Shown here one piece after another: positions 1 to 10,440 of a stretch of 64,000 nt of DNA. Each line of letters starts with the position of its first letter. Position 1 is the stretch's first letter. The DNA is from Clitopilus passeckerianus (lineage: Eukaryota > Basidiomycota > Agaricomycetes > Agaricales > Entolomataceae), in the NCBI GenBank assembly GCA_944990035.1, contig CALYLX010000128.1, forward strand, positions 1,240,001 to 1,304,000, written 5' to 3'. Below the pieces are notes generated by a model, which saw only the letters and a program-made list of their open reading frames with translations, ran no database searches and was not told the DNA's origin. A program made the position numbers and the translations under genes.

Positions 1-1396
1 CACGTCTTTTTTCAGTAGCAGCCTCGTCATAGCTCTTAGATATCTCCTCTTCGGATATTTGAAGTGTGGTTGATGACGAGATTGCCGAGGCTGAGAGAGG
101 GGACGGTCCTGGAGATGGAAGGGGTTCAAGCCATGGATCATGAAGGAGAGCATGAGACACTGGTATTGGTTCATGACCATTGGGTGCGGGGTTTGACAAG
201 ATGGAGAGCTGAGAATGAAATATATCAATTTGCACCATCTCACCGAATGAAGCAGGATGTCTGAACTCACCACAGTGCAGCCCCCGAACGAGTGACCTGC
301 AAGAGTGACGTCCCTCGAGAAACAAACCAGAGGTTTTTCTCCTTCAATGACTGATGTCCAGCTCTCGGTGTCTACTTTGCCACCAGGGAAGTCAAGTTCA
401 AGGGCGGAGTCTTTCGACACCAAGTGAACGAATGTCCGATATGCAGTATAGACCTCCTCCCGACGAAACTCTAGCTGGGCCGTTCTGAGCAGCCAAGGTT
501 CGGGTTCACTCCCTTCACCCGTACTGGTAGCAATTCTCAATATCGACTGGTTTTCGAAGGATAGAAGAGACTTACACAACATCACTCTCCAGTCGATATA
601 GTATGGGCTCCATTGGTTTGCCCTCTTTGTCCCATCGTCGCGGTAATGAGACTGCTGCAGATCCATCCCTATGGTCTAAAGACAGGACGACCTTTCCCGT
701 TGCTGCAAGTCGAGAGCATATTTGACTGTGAGGGGAATGACGTCAAGACGGGCGCCAAAAGGATGGACTAACAAACCTGTAAATTGTGGGGCTGCCTCCA
801 AGACCGTGAGAGAAGACAACAAGAGGCCATTGTTCTCGAGTAAAGTCAGGTTTAAATGACTTTGCTTTGGATGGATGTAAGAGCGGCGCATTCGGGTAGA
901 CGGGTATCTGTAAACCGATGAGGTCGTGTAAGCGAACATATCTAACTTTTGTAAATCAGAAAAATTTACTCTTATAAGTGAGTAATATAGATAGATAACT
1001 GGCTTCATAATCCATTGGTAAACCTCTACCGAAATAAAAGTCAAATCACGCGGATGCTAAAGGGTTGACACACGTACTGGTGAACTTTGCCCAACCTCTC
1101 GAGGACTGTTCAAGAGGGCTGAACGAGTGACAAGCTGATGAGTAAATAGGCCCAGTAGTCAGGGTATAGAGCACAAACCGAAGTGTCCATTGAACTCCCC
1201 AGCGTGCATGGTTTGCGTCCACCGCTGCGGGATAATACGCAGTAAAAGAAATTTCGTGCAAGGGTAATCCAGGACCTGAGGTGGAGTCTGCAAGTTTCAC
1301 AGAGCCTATGTTTCTGGCAGGACGGGCAGGAGTAGTAAAGGTGGTTGAGCCGACAAGGAAAGGCCCATCCGGCCCTTGCAGGTTAAAGATTGTCAT
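1..1396 (-). CDS. Platelet-activating-factor acetylhydrolase-like lipase, 3' part beyond the left edge
   Basis: Predicted serine esterase of the PAF-acetylhydrolase (PLA2 group VII/VIII) family, which removes short acyl groups from phospholipids. The reading starts at 1396 with an N-terminal stretch typical of the family (GPFLVGSTTF, later FTAYYPA). Splicing across short introns (for example 1119-1178, GT-AG) gives, in order, WTLRPLEQSSRGWAKF, VVFSHGLGGSPTIY (oxyanion region), LDHRDGSAA, then LAGHSFGGCT around 280-300 with the nucleophile serine in GHSFGG. This is followed by HDPWLEPLP near 100-130. The order and spacing of these blocks match the family. The C-terminal part with the catalytic His lies to the left of the window. 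No signal peptide is obvious. It is divergent from the GH79 gene with about 430 bp between starts. Family assignment is strong; substrate is unknown. Confidence 0.85.
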
Positions 1397-1827
1397 GGAA
1401 GGTCAGCACTGAAGAAACCGACCAGGCCACGCGCCTTTGGCGAGGATGCTTGTGCTAGCGTCTCTTCGGGACCCGCTGAGTGACCGGAGATTGAGTGCGC
1501 CAAACAGAGGACAATAATAGACCAATGGAGGTGATGGGCTATCTATAGATTTTGATGGCAACACTCAGTCTTACCGCAATCTCTGTTCCTCTCCATCTTC
1601 TCACCCAGCGAAAAGTGGATTGGGCGCACGGTCGAGAACACCCGCATAACGCCCATATGATCCCTAGCATGTATCTCAACCCCTTGTGTGAGATCGCGAC
1701 ACGGCGAATTATCACCTTGGGCTTGTAGGTAACCAGCATGGTGTAACACGCGTTAAGTCTATAAATCTGCAGTGCTTCCAACGCACTTAAAGCTCAGAAC
1801 TTGTAATTTTCCTCCCCTCCCCCTACT
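1397..1827. other. Divergent intergenic region, PAF-AH-like / GH79
   Basis: This 431-bp gap lies between two divergent start codons and should hold both promoters. It has open frames on the minus strand (1539-1781) without recognisable protein character. No tRNA, repeat or clear TATA box is seen. Confidence 0.5.
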
Positions 1828-3982
1828 ATGCCAACCAGACCTCGAGTCTTCACTCCTTTGACTTTATTCAGCATTCTTAATGTATTCTCCTCGATTGTAG
1901 CCCAGAATATACCAGTCAATGTCGCTGCCACTGCATCTGGCCATAATGTGGTACAACCTAACTTTTTGGGTGTCAGCTGGGAACTGAGCTTTATGGACGA
2001 GTATTGTAAATTTTTATACATCTGAACTGCTTTATCGCCAGCCTCATCGATGATTTTATCCAGTTGGAAACGATACCTCGACGATACCTCCGACAATGTT
2101 GAATTATCTATCGGCCTTCCGGGCCCGCACTGGGAACGTCCCCGTTCGCTTCAGAGTTGGAGGAAACTCGATGGACAGCTCAAAATACGATCCGAGCCAT
2201 GGTTCTCCCATGGTTCAGCTTGAAGCAAACGCCGCTAACGCCAACAATCAACCTGTTACTTACGGCCCAGTCCTTTGGGATGTCATGAAAAAGGTTTCTG
2301 ATGAAATGGGAGGAGCAGAGTATCTTATTGGTAAATCCTGTAGGCTTGATCCCGAGGCTCTTCTTATGAATTATTGACAGGTTTGTCTCTTTTGGATCCC
2401 AACAACCCAAGCGTCCCCATCATAGCGAGTAATTAACGGACAAAATATCCCATGTCGTAATTCTAATCTCAAAGTAGCTGCCGCCCATAAGACTTTGGGA
2501 GACACATTGGATGGTTATCTGCTCGGTAACGTACGCCTGGTTATTTTTGGTTTGAAAGGCTTCGACGCTAACTGATCGCCATGCGGCCCTTAGGAACCAG
2601 ACCTCTATACTGGGCACAAACAGCGACCCAATATCGCCAATTATACCCTTGACGACTATATCAATGTAATTAGTATGCCTACACGATAATGCCATTGGCT
2701 GAAATTTTTGAACAAACTTAGGAATTCCGTCAAGTTTCCAACAAACTCGCTTCTACTCCTGATGGGGACCTTCTACAACTCAAAAACCTTGGGGGTCCCA
2801 CTATCTGCTGCGCTTGGGATCTCGAGACCATCCTCCGTGATGGCTATCTTGCTGCTTTCACGAGTATCTTGAAATACGTCTCGTTAGTTTTTCTTTCTTG
2901 TAACCTCTATAGATGGCTAATGTATCCCTTCAGCATGCAACACTACCCACAAAACCTATGCACCCCGGGGAAGTACGCATACGAGATACCCTACTACGCA
3001 CAGCATGCGAACGGTCAGTTCCCTCGTCGACAAACCTTTGTGTCCATGAATTGAATATCCAAAAAATAGCGGTTAGGCTTGCAGCTTGGAACAAGCCCGG
3101 TGTCACTTACCTGCTGTCAAATTCCACCAACCCCAAAATGATCATGTCGGAATTTAATTCTGCGTCTTGCGGTGGGATCCCAGGAATTTCTGATACCTTC
3201 GTTGTTGGATCGCTCTGGACAATCGATTATGCGCTTCAAATGGCATCTATTGGCTACAGCGCAGCCTACGTTCACACTCGCGAGCGAGGCATTTCCTACA
3301 ACCTCTTTGCGCCACCCGAAGGTCCCAATGGTGGACCTGGACCCTGGGTTACCAATCCTCCCTACTATGCCCTCCTGGCCGCTGCAGAAGTCCTACAGTC
3401 TGACGACGGTGCTATCGTCGAAGATCTCAACATTGCAAACTCTATGACACAGAAGGATGCCACCAGCGCCGGATATGTCATTTGGGATTCGAAAGGGACA
3501 ACCATCAACCAGCTCGCCCTTTCAATTTTGCCAACGGTTCCACTACCACCACCATTGCCTCCTTCACCATTCCTGCTAGCGCCTTTGCTTCGAGTAGTTC
3601 GAAGTCCAAAATTACCGTCAAATATTTGACAGGCGCAAGCTACAAGGAAGCGAGCCAGATCGCCTGGGGGGGTGAGACTCTTGACGGCGTCGGTAATGGC
3701 GTATTTAAAGACACTTCTGATCCATGGGCCTGGGGGAACAAGGTCCTCGACTGCTCCAAGGGATGTTCCGTCCAAGTCCCACCCACTGCCCTCGCCGTCG
3801 TGTTCCTGAATGGCGCAAAATCATTCACTCCCACTGTGACCAACGACGGTCAGTCCACACAGACTGTGAATAACAAGGGCTCAGGCAGGGGCTCAAATGG
3901 TGTCCTGTTCGCACAAGTGCCTTCTGTCATTGCTACTTCTGTCTTTACTTTCCTGTGTTTGGGGCTTTATTGGTCAATGTAG
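1828..3982 (+). CDS. GH79 beta-glucuronidase, secreted, probable GPI anchor (apparent frameshift near 3520)
   Basis: Retaining glycoside hydrolase of family GH79, expected to release glucuronic acid or 4-O-methyl-glucuronic acid from cell-wall glycans. The N-terminus has a hydrophobic signal peptide (MPTRPRVFTPLTLFSILNVF..., cleavage near residue 26). Exons then give FLGVSWELSFMDEY, VRFRVGGNSMDSS, the acid/base motif LLGNEPDLYTGH (exon border directly before EPDLY near 2596), and the nucleophile motif MSEFNSASCGG near 3150. The beta-sandwich C-terminal domain follows, ending in a hydrophobic tail (VIATSVFTFLCLGLYW) that looks like a GPI-attachment signal. About six short introns. At 3518-3523 the frame jumps by one base: VIWDSKGTTINQLAL continues as FNFANGSTTTT in another frame, as if one T were missing from CCCTTTC. 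Function assignment is firm; substrate preference is not predictable. Confidence 0.88.
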
Positions 3983-4328
3983 AATGTGTATACCCCATCT
4001 TATTTATATGTTAATATACAGTCTGTGACATGTGCAATATAGTACGAATGAGCGAGAAACCAAAAGACTAACAAGTACAATACGAGTAAAGTGGGAGAGA
4101 ATGTGAAGCTTCTACTCTAAAGTTAACGTCCCAGGGGAAGGGGTAAACTTTGAACAAAGCGGCACGAATGGGTATGGATTAAGTTACGTTTCCAAACACG
4201 ACAGCCAAATGATATTCTGAAAGAGTAGGTAGGCCCCTTGAAACAAATTTCCCTGTACTGGAAGGAGGCAGGAAGTGAGGTGTAGACGTGAGTACGACGG
4301 GTTAGCAGCCCGCCGACTCAGTATCGCC
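3983..4328. other. Convergent 3' intergenic region, GH79 / GRR1
   Basis: This 346-bp interval lies between two convergent stop codons. It is AT-rich just after the GH79 stop (tatttatatgttaatata near 3999-4018), consistent with 3' untranslated ends. Nothing else is seen. Confidence 0.5.
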
Positions 4329-6899
4329 TCAAGAACTAGCGCCAGGCCCGTCGTTGCGGCTCTTCGAACGACCAAACAGGAATGAACTGAACGAATGCTC
4401 GGCAGCATTTAGAGTCTCTCGGAAACTACTTCGTTTCGCAGCCCTGCCCCGGTCGTCCTGCGCCGGAGGTGATAGATTCGCTTGGCTGCGGTTACGAGAC
4501 GTTGTAGGCGTGGAGACGGTAGTTTCTGGCGTAGGATGCAAGTTATCATGGGATATAGTTTGCACATGGCCTAAAGATAAGGCGGAGGTGGAGGTATTAG
4601 AGGGGGCATCCCGTGACGAGCCGGCTTCAAGCTGGGAAGTCCTAGAGACACTTGGGTGATTCTGAGAAGATCCGGAGGAGGATTCAACGATCGGCAGAAG
4701 ATCAGCAACTGAACGCTCTGGCTGACTCTGGCCGTGATGCCTCCGTGAGAATGAGGCGCTGATGTAGGCTTGTTGACTCGAAGATCCTTCTGCGCGGTTT
4801 GACGAAGGCCCGGGATATGCCTGTCCACCGAGATAACTAGGCGACGCGTCTCCACGGGGGGGGCGAGCAGTGGCCGAGGACGACGCCGAGTGAGCGTAGC
4901 CGGAAGGAGGGATTGTAGCTGCACGCATAGGTCGATCTCGACGGAAAACGAATTCGTGTGAAGGAGGGGGTTGAGGAACGTTCTGGCGTGCTTGATGGTC
5001 ATTGGAAAGCTGGCCTTCAAGCGTATCTTCGCCTTCTTCCTCATCCTCGCCTTCATCGGCATCCTGTGACTCCTCGGCGTTGTAGATGTCATCCTCCTCT
5101 TCGTATTCAGTATCATCAGTTCCATCCATCTCGGTGATATGATCAAAAAGAGCTGTCAAGAACGTTCGCAAGTCTGCAACACCTTTCCCGGAGTACACAG
5201 AAGGCGAGAGCTTGATTGGAATTGAAGTTCTGAAAACCGTCATCAGTGCAAGCCAGGATTATAGAAAGGTATGTACATACTTTAGGGGGTTCACGGCAGA
5301 ACCTTTGCAGTTCAGGTTGTCGGAACGATGGGATGCCAGTAAGGCTCAGATGCGTCAACTTATGCAGCTTCTGGAGTAGGAAGTGAATTGCCATGACGGA
5401 GATCTGGTCGCAGTAGGAGAGGTGAATGCGTTCGAGGGATGTATGCCTATCTCCGAGTGCATAGATAGCTTCGTCTGTGAGATTGCTGACTCTGACGAGG
5501 CCGATTCTCCTGAGTTTGGGAAGTGCTGAGAGCTCAAAGACCGACATGTCGGTGAGAAGTGAGCAGTCTGCACATATATTAGGCAAATGTGCATAGGCGG
5601 TGATTCATGCAACTCACTGGCGAAATCAACGTATCTCAGTCGGGTGCAGGATCGTGCTAGGGTTCGAACTGAATTATCCGTAATTCGGGAAACGTGGCCG
5701 AGATGGAGGTAGTGGAGATGCCTGCCTATGCGGCATATGTTGACAACTGAACGATCTGTCAAAAGGCCGCACTTTGAGAGGACCAGATTGCGGATCTTCT
5801 GCGCATACGACGTAATTCCATCAAGCGCATCATCGGTGATGAGGGAGCAGGCCGTCAAGTCAAGCATTCGCAAGTGGTCCAAGGGGCGGGATAACCGGAG
5901 GGGTGGAAGTTCGGCATTGAGGCTATCCTGAGATGGGAAAGGGTTTGGCCCCTCGCGCGGAATGCCCAAGTCCTGCTTTACGGATGGGAATGCCGCGTCG
6001 GTAAGGTTGATGCAATGGGAAACGCGCAACTCCCGCATGTAGGCGGTGCAAGTCCAAATTTCACGAATAGAGATGTCGGTAATGTTTGAGCAGTAGTTGA
6101 GATCGAGCTCGAGGAGAAGAGGGCAGGATTTGGCGAGAGCAGTAATCGATTGGTCCGTCAATTTCGTGACGCCACTGAGCTTTACTCTTCGAAGCAAGGG
6201 GCAATACTGAGCACAGGCTAGTATGCCAGCGTCGGTGACAAGACTGCATCCGTTGAGATTGATGCCTTGAAGGCTTCTTGCTGCTCTTGCGAAAGCGATG
6301 ACGGCACCGTCGCATGTATTGTGCACACCACTGATGTCAATTGCGACCAGGTTGGGAAAACAGGGGAGAGTGCGGGTTAAGGCCGCGCTAGTGATTTTGT
6401 CACAATTGACGATTGTGAAGCGTTCCATGCGATCGCACTTGGCGAAAACCGCAAGTACATCGTCTTTTATCATGTTGGCTTGCGACAATAAGTTGAGGCG
6501 ACGGATGAATTTAGAGTAGGTGAAGGTTTGCTCCGTGCTGGTAAGGCATCTGATCATCTTGTGAAGAGTGTCGGGTTTGGGGAAGGCTGGCTTGTGCCAA
6601 AGTAACTCCACGCTGCATTCGCACCATCTGCGAGAAACGCGTAAGCAATTGAGAAGATCCCGGGTATTATGAAGATTCTTCAGTATCTGAATGAGGATTT
6701 CAGCTGGTATAGTTGATATCGGGGATCCTTTGGCTGCTGAAGGGAACGTGGGGGTTGATTTCAAAGACCACTGGGCGGGTGCCGCGGTGAGTGGTTGACG
6801 ATTCGGACCAGCGTAGAACATGTTGACTCTCTCATCGTCGTCAATATCGTCGTCCGAGAAAGAGGTCGAAGAGGATGCTGCATGCTTGTAGATGGTCAT
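4329..6899 (-). CDS. GRR1: F-box / leucine-rich-repeat SCF ubiquitin-ligase subunit
   Basis: Homologue of yeast Grr1, substrate adaptor of an SCF ubiquitin ligase that links glucose sensing to cyclin and nutrient-signalling turnover. An F-box lies at residues about 45-95 (ISTIPAEILIQILKNL ... LLWHKPAF). It is followed by a long array of cysteine-containing (AMN1-type) leucine-rich repeats (LVAIDISGV, LQGINLNGCSLVTD, LLELDLNYCSNITD and so on). The C-terminal third is acidic then Ser/Pro-rich. Start chosen at 6899 because upstream in-frame sequence to 7112 lacks protein character. Introns lie at about 5577-5624 and about 5230-5280. After the second intron the conserved text NFNSNQALAFCV and its continuation YSGKGVADLRTFL are in different frames (near 5193-5199). 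Either a base is missing or a more distal acceptor (CAATCAAG) is used, skipping the conserved segment. Confidence 0.92.
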
Positions 6900-7048
6900 G
6901 GCTGTGAGGAACAAGAGGCAGAGTAACCTCCGGGCAGTTTCCCAACGGCATCCATTCGGCCCCTTGAGGTCACGTGCAAATTTCAATTGTGATGCAAGGT
7001 ATTTTGGTTTCCTCAGGTCCTTTCCAACGACTAACAAAAAAGAAGAGA

Positions 7049-7614
7049 ATGCCTGGCAACGACGATGTTTTGACGTTTGATCAACTATTGGCAGCATCTG
7101 AACTTCCTCCACCAGGTCCTGAACATTATCTTGCTCGGAGGCGCTTGTGGCTCACACCGAAGCAAATCCCTGACAGACCATCTCGCGAACTACATCCGCA
7201 ACTTCGGAATCTGAAAGAACAACTTGATGAGCCGAATGCTGTGGAGGACGATCGTTTATGGAGGAGTGGTCCTGAGAGGATATGGAAGAATCTATCATCT
7301 GGAGCCAATCTCAAGAAACCAATGCCGATGGCGCTGCTGGTGCGTCATGATATTTGCTCAACAAAAGTGGCTCTTTCTTATTGATGGTATTACGTTGGAA
7401 CTCGAAGATGAAGATAATCCATTCAGCTTGGTTACGAGACTCGACATGGCCAGTTGGAGCAGTGGCACCTGAGCCCGACGATATCCTGGAGGATGCCCCG
7501 AGTCCAACCCATGTTACCTCGCCCGGGCCCGCGTCTGGAGCAACATCAGCTTGGCTAGTACCTCATAATAATCGCCACCAGTTGTCACTCGATCAAATTG
7601 CAAGAAATTTTTGA
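7049..7614 (+). CDS. Orphan small protein, splice structure uncertain
   Basis: Not recognised. The first exon (7049-7339) encodes about 97 residues beginning MPGNDDVLTFDQLLAAS, with a Pro/Arg-rich middle and no signal peptide or membrane span. A possible intron runs 7340-7407 (GTGCGT...GAAG). It leads to a second exon ending at 7614 with Pro/Ser/Asp-rich sequence (APEPDDILEDAPSP). In the same stretch another frame reads ITLELEDEDNPFSL, which looks equally protein-like, so the 3' part could be spliced differently or carry an indel. It is divergent from GRR1 (150 bp between starts) and convergent with LSM3. Confidence 0.5.
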
Positions 7615-7805
7615 ATTTAGTAGCCTCTCTGTGGCCTGATATCATTTGCAATTTAGGGCGACATCAACTGGTCTGCAAAAGTACCAGTCTTCTAGGAGGT
7701 AAAGAGCCCAAATCGACTTCATGGTAAGTGGCGCTAAGCGTTTGTGTCACTAGCAATCCGTTTTCATCGGCAGGCGAGATTGCGGAGGGAACGACACCAA
7801 AGTTT

Positions 7806-8266
7806 TCATGTCCGCGAAGGAGGGGAGACCTACGCCACACATGATTAGACCCAGGAAGGAACTTTGTAATACCACCCACGCACCAGGATCACACCATCTC
7901 CTCGTACAAACAGCATTTCCATCTTACGTTTTGCCACCTAGTAATTGGCAATATTATTAGTGTATTATTAGTGTAAAATAGAGTATAGACGCACATTAAC
8001 TGTTCCTTGTCCGGCCTGAGCTGCATCAACATCCACTAGCATGATAGTTTCTTCAACATCGCTCAGAATCAAGTTCATGTGCCCATCGTATGCCTATAAT
8101 CAGTGGTGATTGAGGTTCAGAATTTGAGTATCCATAAAGATCGGAGGAAACATACGTGTAATATCCCTGTCAATTCTCTGTCTCCTCTAAGCTTGACAAA
8201 AACACGTTCGCTGAGCGATAGTCTGATGAGGTCGAACGGTTCTTGGATTCCTGAGGAGGCGTCCAT
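7806..8266 (-). CDS. LSM3: U6 snRNA-associated Sm-like protein LSm3
   Basis: Subunit of the LSm2-8 ring that binds the 3' end of U6 snRNA and of the LSm1-7 ring of mRNA decapping. About 93 residues from four exons, normal for the family. It begins [18 protein letters not shown], then Sm motif 1 ([35 protein letters not shown]) and Sm motif 2 ([12 protein letters not shown]), and ends VSPPSRT as in LSm3 proteins. The last intron is about 7825-7880; reading through it instead would replace the conserved end by [11 protein letters not shown], so splicing is preferred. Head-to-head with the U1-C gene, 119 bp between starts. Confidence 0.93.
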
Positions 8267-8385
8267 CGACTCAGCTAAAGTTCAGCCCAGAAGCACAGCA
8301 CAAGCAAGGGATTTGTCATTCAAACTCCGACGAATATTAGCTCTTCGTCTACGACCACAAGGACAAGGCCAACGAAGGCATCGTC
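8267..8385. promoter_or_regulatory. Short bidirectional promoter LSM3 / U1-C
   Basis: Only 119 bp separate the divergent start codons of two spliceosomal protein genes, so both promoters and 5' UTRs must be contained or overlap here. No TATA box is evident on either strand. Confidence 0.6.
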
Positions 8386-9244
8386 ATGCCTGTGAGTATT
8401 CTGATTTTACCTTCTATTCGAGCTGGGATACTAACGGTACTCTATTTCCAGAAACATTATTGTGATTACTGTGATGTCTTTTTGACCCATGACTCGGCTT
8501 CTGTGCGCAAGGCTCATAATAGTGGCAGAAACCACCTAGCTAATGTTCGCGACTATTATGCGTGTAAGTTGCGCTTTCCCAACTCTATTGAACGTTGTTC
8601 TAATCTTTCCGTTGTCATCTAGCCCTGGGGCACGACAAAGCACAGAGCATTATCGACCAGATTACATCCGCATACGAGTCAGGTGGCGGGCCACCTCCAG
8701 GAGGCTTTGGGTTCGGACCGCAACATTTAGGTAGTCAAGGGCCGCCAGGCTTCGGTCCCCCACCTCCCGGCGCTGGATTTGGACCACCCCCTCCAGGTTT
8801 CGGTGGCCGTAAGTGATTTACGTTTCTTGACAAAGAAAAATGAAAGTTGACGCAATAGCTATTTATACAGCTCGGCCGCCTTTCCCTCCTGGTCCCTTCC
8901 CTCCCGGCATGCTTCCTCCCGGCGGACCACCACCATTTCCACCAGCTGGTGGACCACCTCCCCCCGGAATGACTGGACCACCTCCGGGAGGTTTCTCTGG
9001 AGGTTTGTCGCTCAATATTTCTCTTAATATAATAAATTCACAAGCCGCATCTTCAGGCCCTCCTCCCTTCCCTTCGAATGGTTTCCCCGCGTTCCCGCCG
9101 AATGGTGGACCTCCTGGAGCCTTTCCACCAGGTCCCCCTGGCCAAACCCCTCCTCCAGGTAACAATCAGGGACCACCTTCAGCGCCTGGTAGCGGGCCTA
9201 GCATTCACCCCGACAGACTTCGAATGTTGGGAGGGCAAAATTAA
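8386..9244 (+). CDS. YHC1: U1 small nuclear ribonucleoprotein C
   Basis: U1-C, the U1 snRNP zinc-finger protein that stabilises pairing of U1 snRNA with the 5' splice site. Exon 1 is only ATGCCT; after an intron (8392-8451) the protein reads [16 protein letters not shown], then [16 protein letters not shown]. This gives the C2H2 finger with Cys6, Cys9, His24 and His30. The remainder (about 207 residues in total) is a Pro/Gly-rich tail ([20 protein letters not shown]), usual for animal and basidiomycete U1-C, ending [10 protein letters not shown]. Several introns fall inside the tail. The antisense Gly/Pro-rich frame is a shadow of this tail. Confidence 0.93.
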
Positions 9245-9375
9245 GATATCGTTATCTTTACTGTTCATGTGTTCCGTATCTTGTAGTCTATCGATGATTA
9301 TTACGGCATAAGAAGAGTGAATGACACTATCTTGATCGTGGTCTTTGACTTTTGACTGGAAATGTTCTCTCCACC

Positions 9376-9383
9376 CACGTGGG
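9376..9383 (+). promoter_or_regulatory. Candidate Pho4-type site CACGTGGG upstream of VTC1
   Basis: CACGTGGG is the high-affinity form of the E-box bound by the bHLH phosphate regulator Pho4 in yeast, where VTC1 (PHM4) is a PHO-regulon gene. It lies about 230 bp before the VTC1 start codon. Regulation by phosphate is an inference. Confidence 0.45.
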
Positions 9384-9459
9384 GGCCTCTGAGATGTCTT
9401 GGCGAAACCTGGCACACGACCAGATCGAAGGCGAGTTCCCTCGACGGACAATGATTGGC

Positions 9460-9468
9460 TATAAATAT
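9460..9468 (+). promoter_or_regulatory. TATA-like box of VTC1
   Basis: CTATAAATA 142 bp before the start codon at 9610, preceded by ATTGG. Position and sequence fit a core promoter. Confidence 0.45.
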
Positions 9469-9609
9469 CGGAACGGGTAAAAATCCACGAACGTGCGCAA
9501 TGTAAGTTGCCTTATATGGGAACGGCTAGCCTATACTGGTTTGGATTTATATCCGAGCACCGACGATGTTTGTGGCCTTCTCTTCTCTTCTTCACTAGTG
9601 ACATCCAGC

Positions 9610-10219
9610 ATGTCAACGCAGCCATTACTCCAGAGGACTGCTAATAAGCGCATTGCTCTACCCGTTCGAGTAGAGCCAAAGGTCTCGTTTGCAAATGAAA
9701 GAACATTCCTATCATGGTTGCATTTCACCGTAGTTCTGGGAGGTTTGGCTGTCGGTTTGCTCAATTTTGGTGACAAGGTACGGAAATAACCATCGGCCTG
9801 CATCTCCATCCTTCTAATATTATCGCAGGTCGGAAAAATAAGCGCAGCAATGTTCTCTGTCGTTGGTTAGTTCGGCTTGTCTCATCTCCAAGCACCGCTT
9901 TCCCTGACAGTCGGTATTATTTAGCCATGGCAATCATGGCATATGCTCTCTACACATATCATTGGCGAGCAGCTTCAATTCGTCGTGGCGGAAGAGGGCC
10001 GTATGATGATAGGGTTGGGCCGGTGAGTTTCACCCGTCGTTCGACTCCGTGTTCCGTTGCTCACGAAAACACCTGATTGTAGACTGTTCTATGCATTGCA
10101 CTTCTAGGTAAATGGGAATCTCCTACGGGCCTTTGGCAGTATCTGACACCTCTTGTTTCTTTGCAGTTGCCGTCATTGTCAACTTCATTCTTCGATTTAC
10201 TCAGAACGACTCTCCCTAA
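9610..10219 (+). CDS. VTC1: Vacuolar transporter chaperone subunit 1
   Basis: Small membrane subunit of the VTC complex that makes polyphosphate from ATP and moves it into the vacuole. About 155 residues in four or five exons. The N-terminal half reads [39 protein letters not shown], then three hydrophobic segments ([47 protein letters not shown]). These are separated by the conserved basic loop [19 protein letters not shown]. This is the whole VTC1/DUF202 domain with no SPX or polymerase domain, so it is Vtc1 rather than Vtc2-4. The TATA-like and CACGTGGG sites upstream suggest inducible expression. Ends 10219, convergent with SWC4. Confidence 0.95.
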
Positions 10220-10440
10220 TTGCTTTCATCCGTTGGATATCCGGACCACTTGTCAGTGTATTCCCTACATTCGTTGTTTTGTACCACATTCGAACTCTTC
10301 GACGCATTCTTCGTATTTCTCATACCGCTGTTCATAATACTGGTGATTATAAGGGGGATAATGTACATGTTCTCTATCAGTGTAATACATGCTCCTGTGC
10401 ACGGGCGCAAATCGACGTTACTCTCCCCCGCATCTAATCA

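Larger units (their letters stand above)
9245..9609. other. Intergenic region U1-C to VTC1
   Basis: A 365-bp tandem gap containing the VTC1 promoter. A palindromic CCCACGTGGG lies at 9374-9383, and a TATA-like CTATAAATA at 9460-9468 with ATTGG (inverted CCAAT) directly upstream at 9454-9458. Confidence 0.6.

Noticed and set aside
8863..9165. Long Gly/Pro-rich minus-strand frame
   Set aside because: It is the antisense image of the Pro/Gly-rich U1-C tail and is interrupted by U1-C introns.
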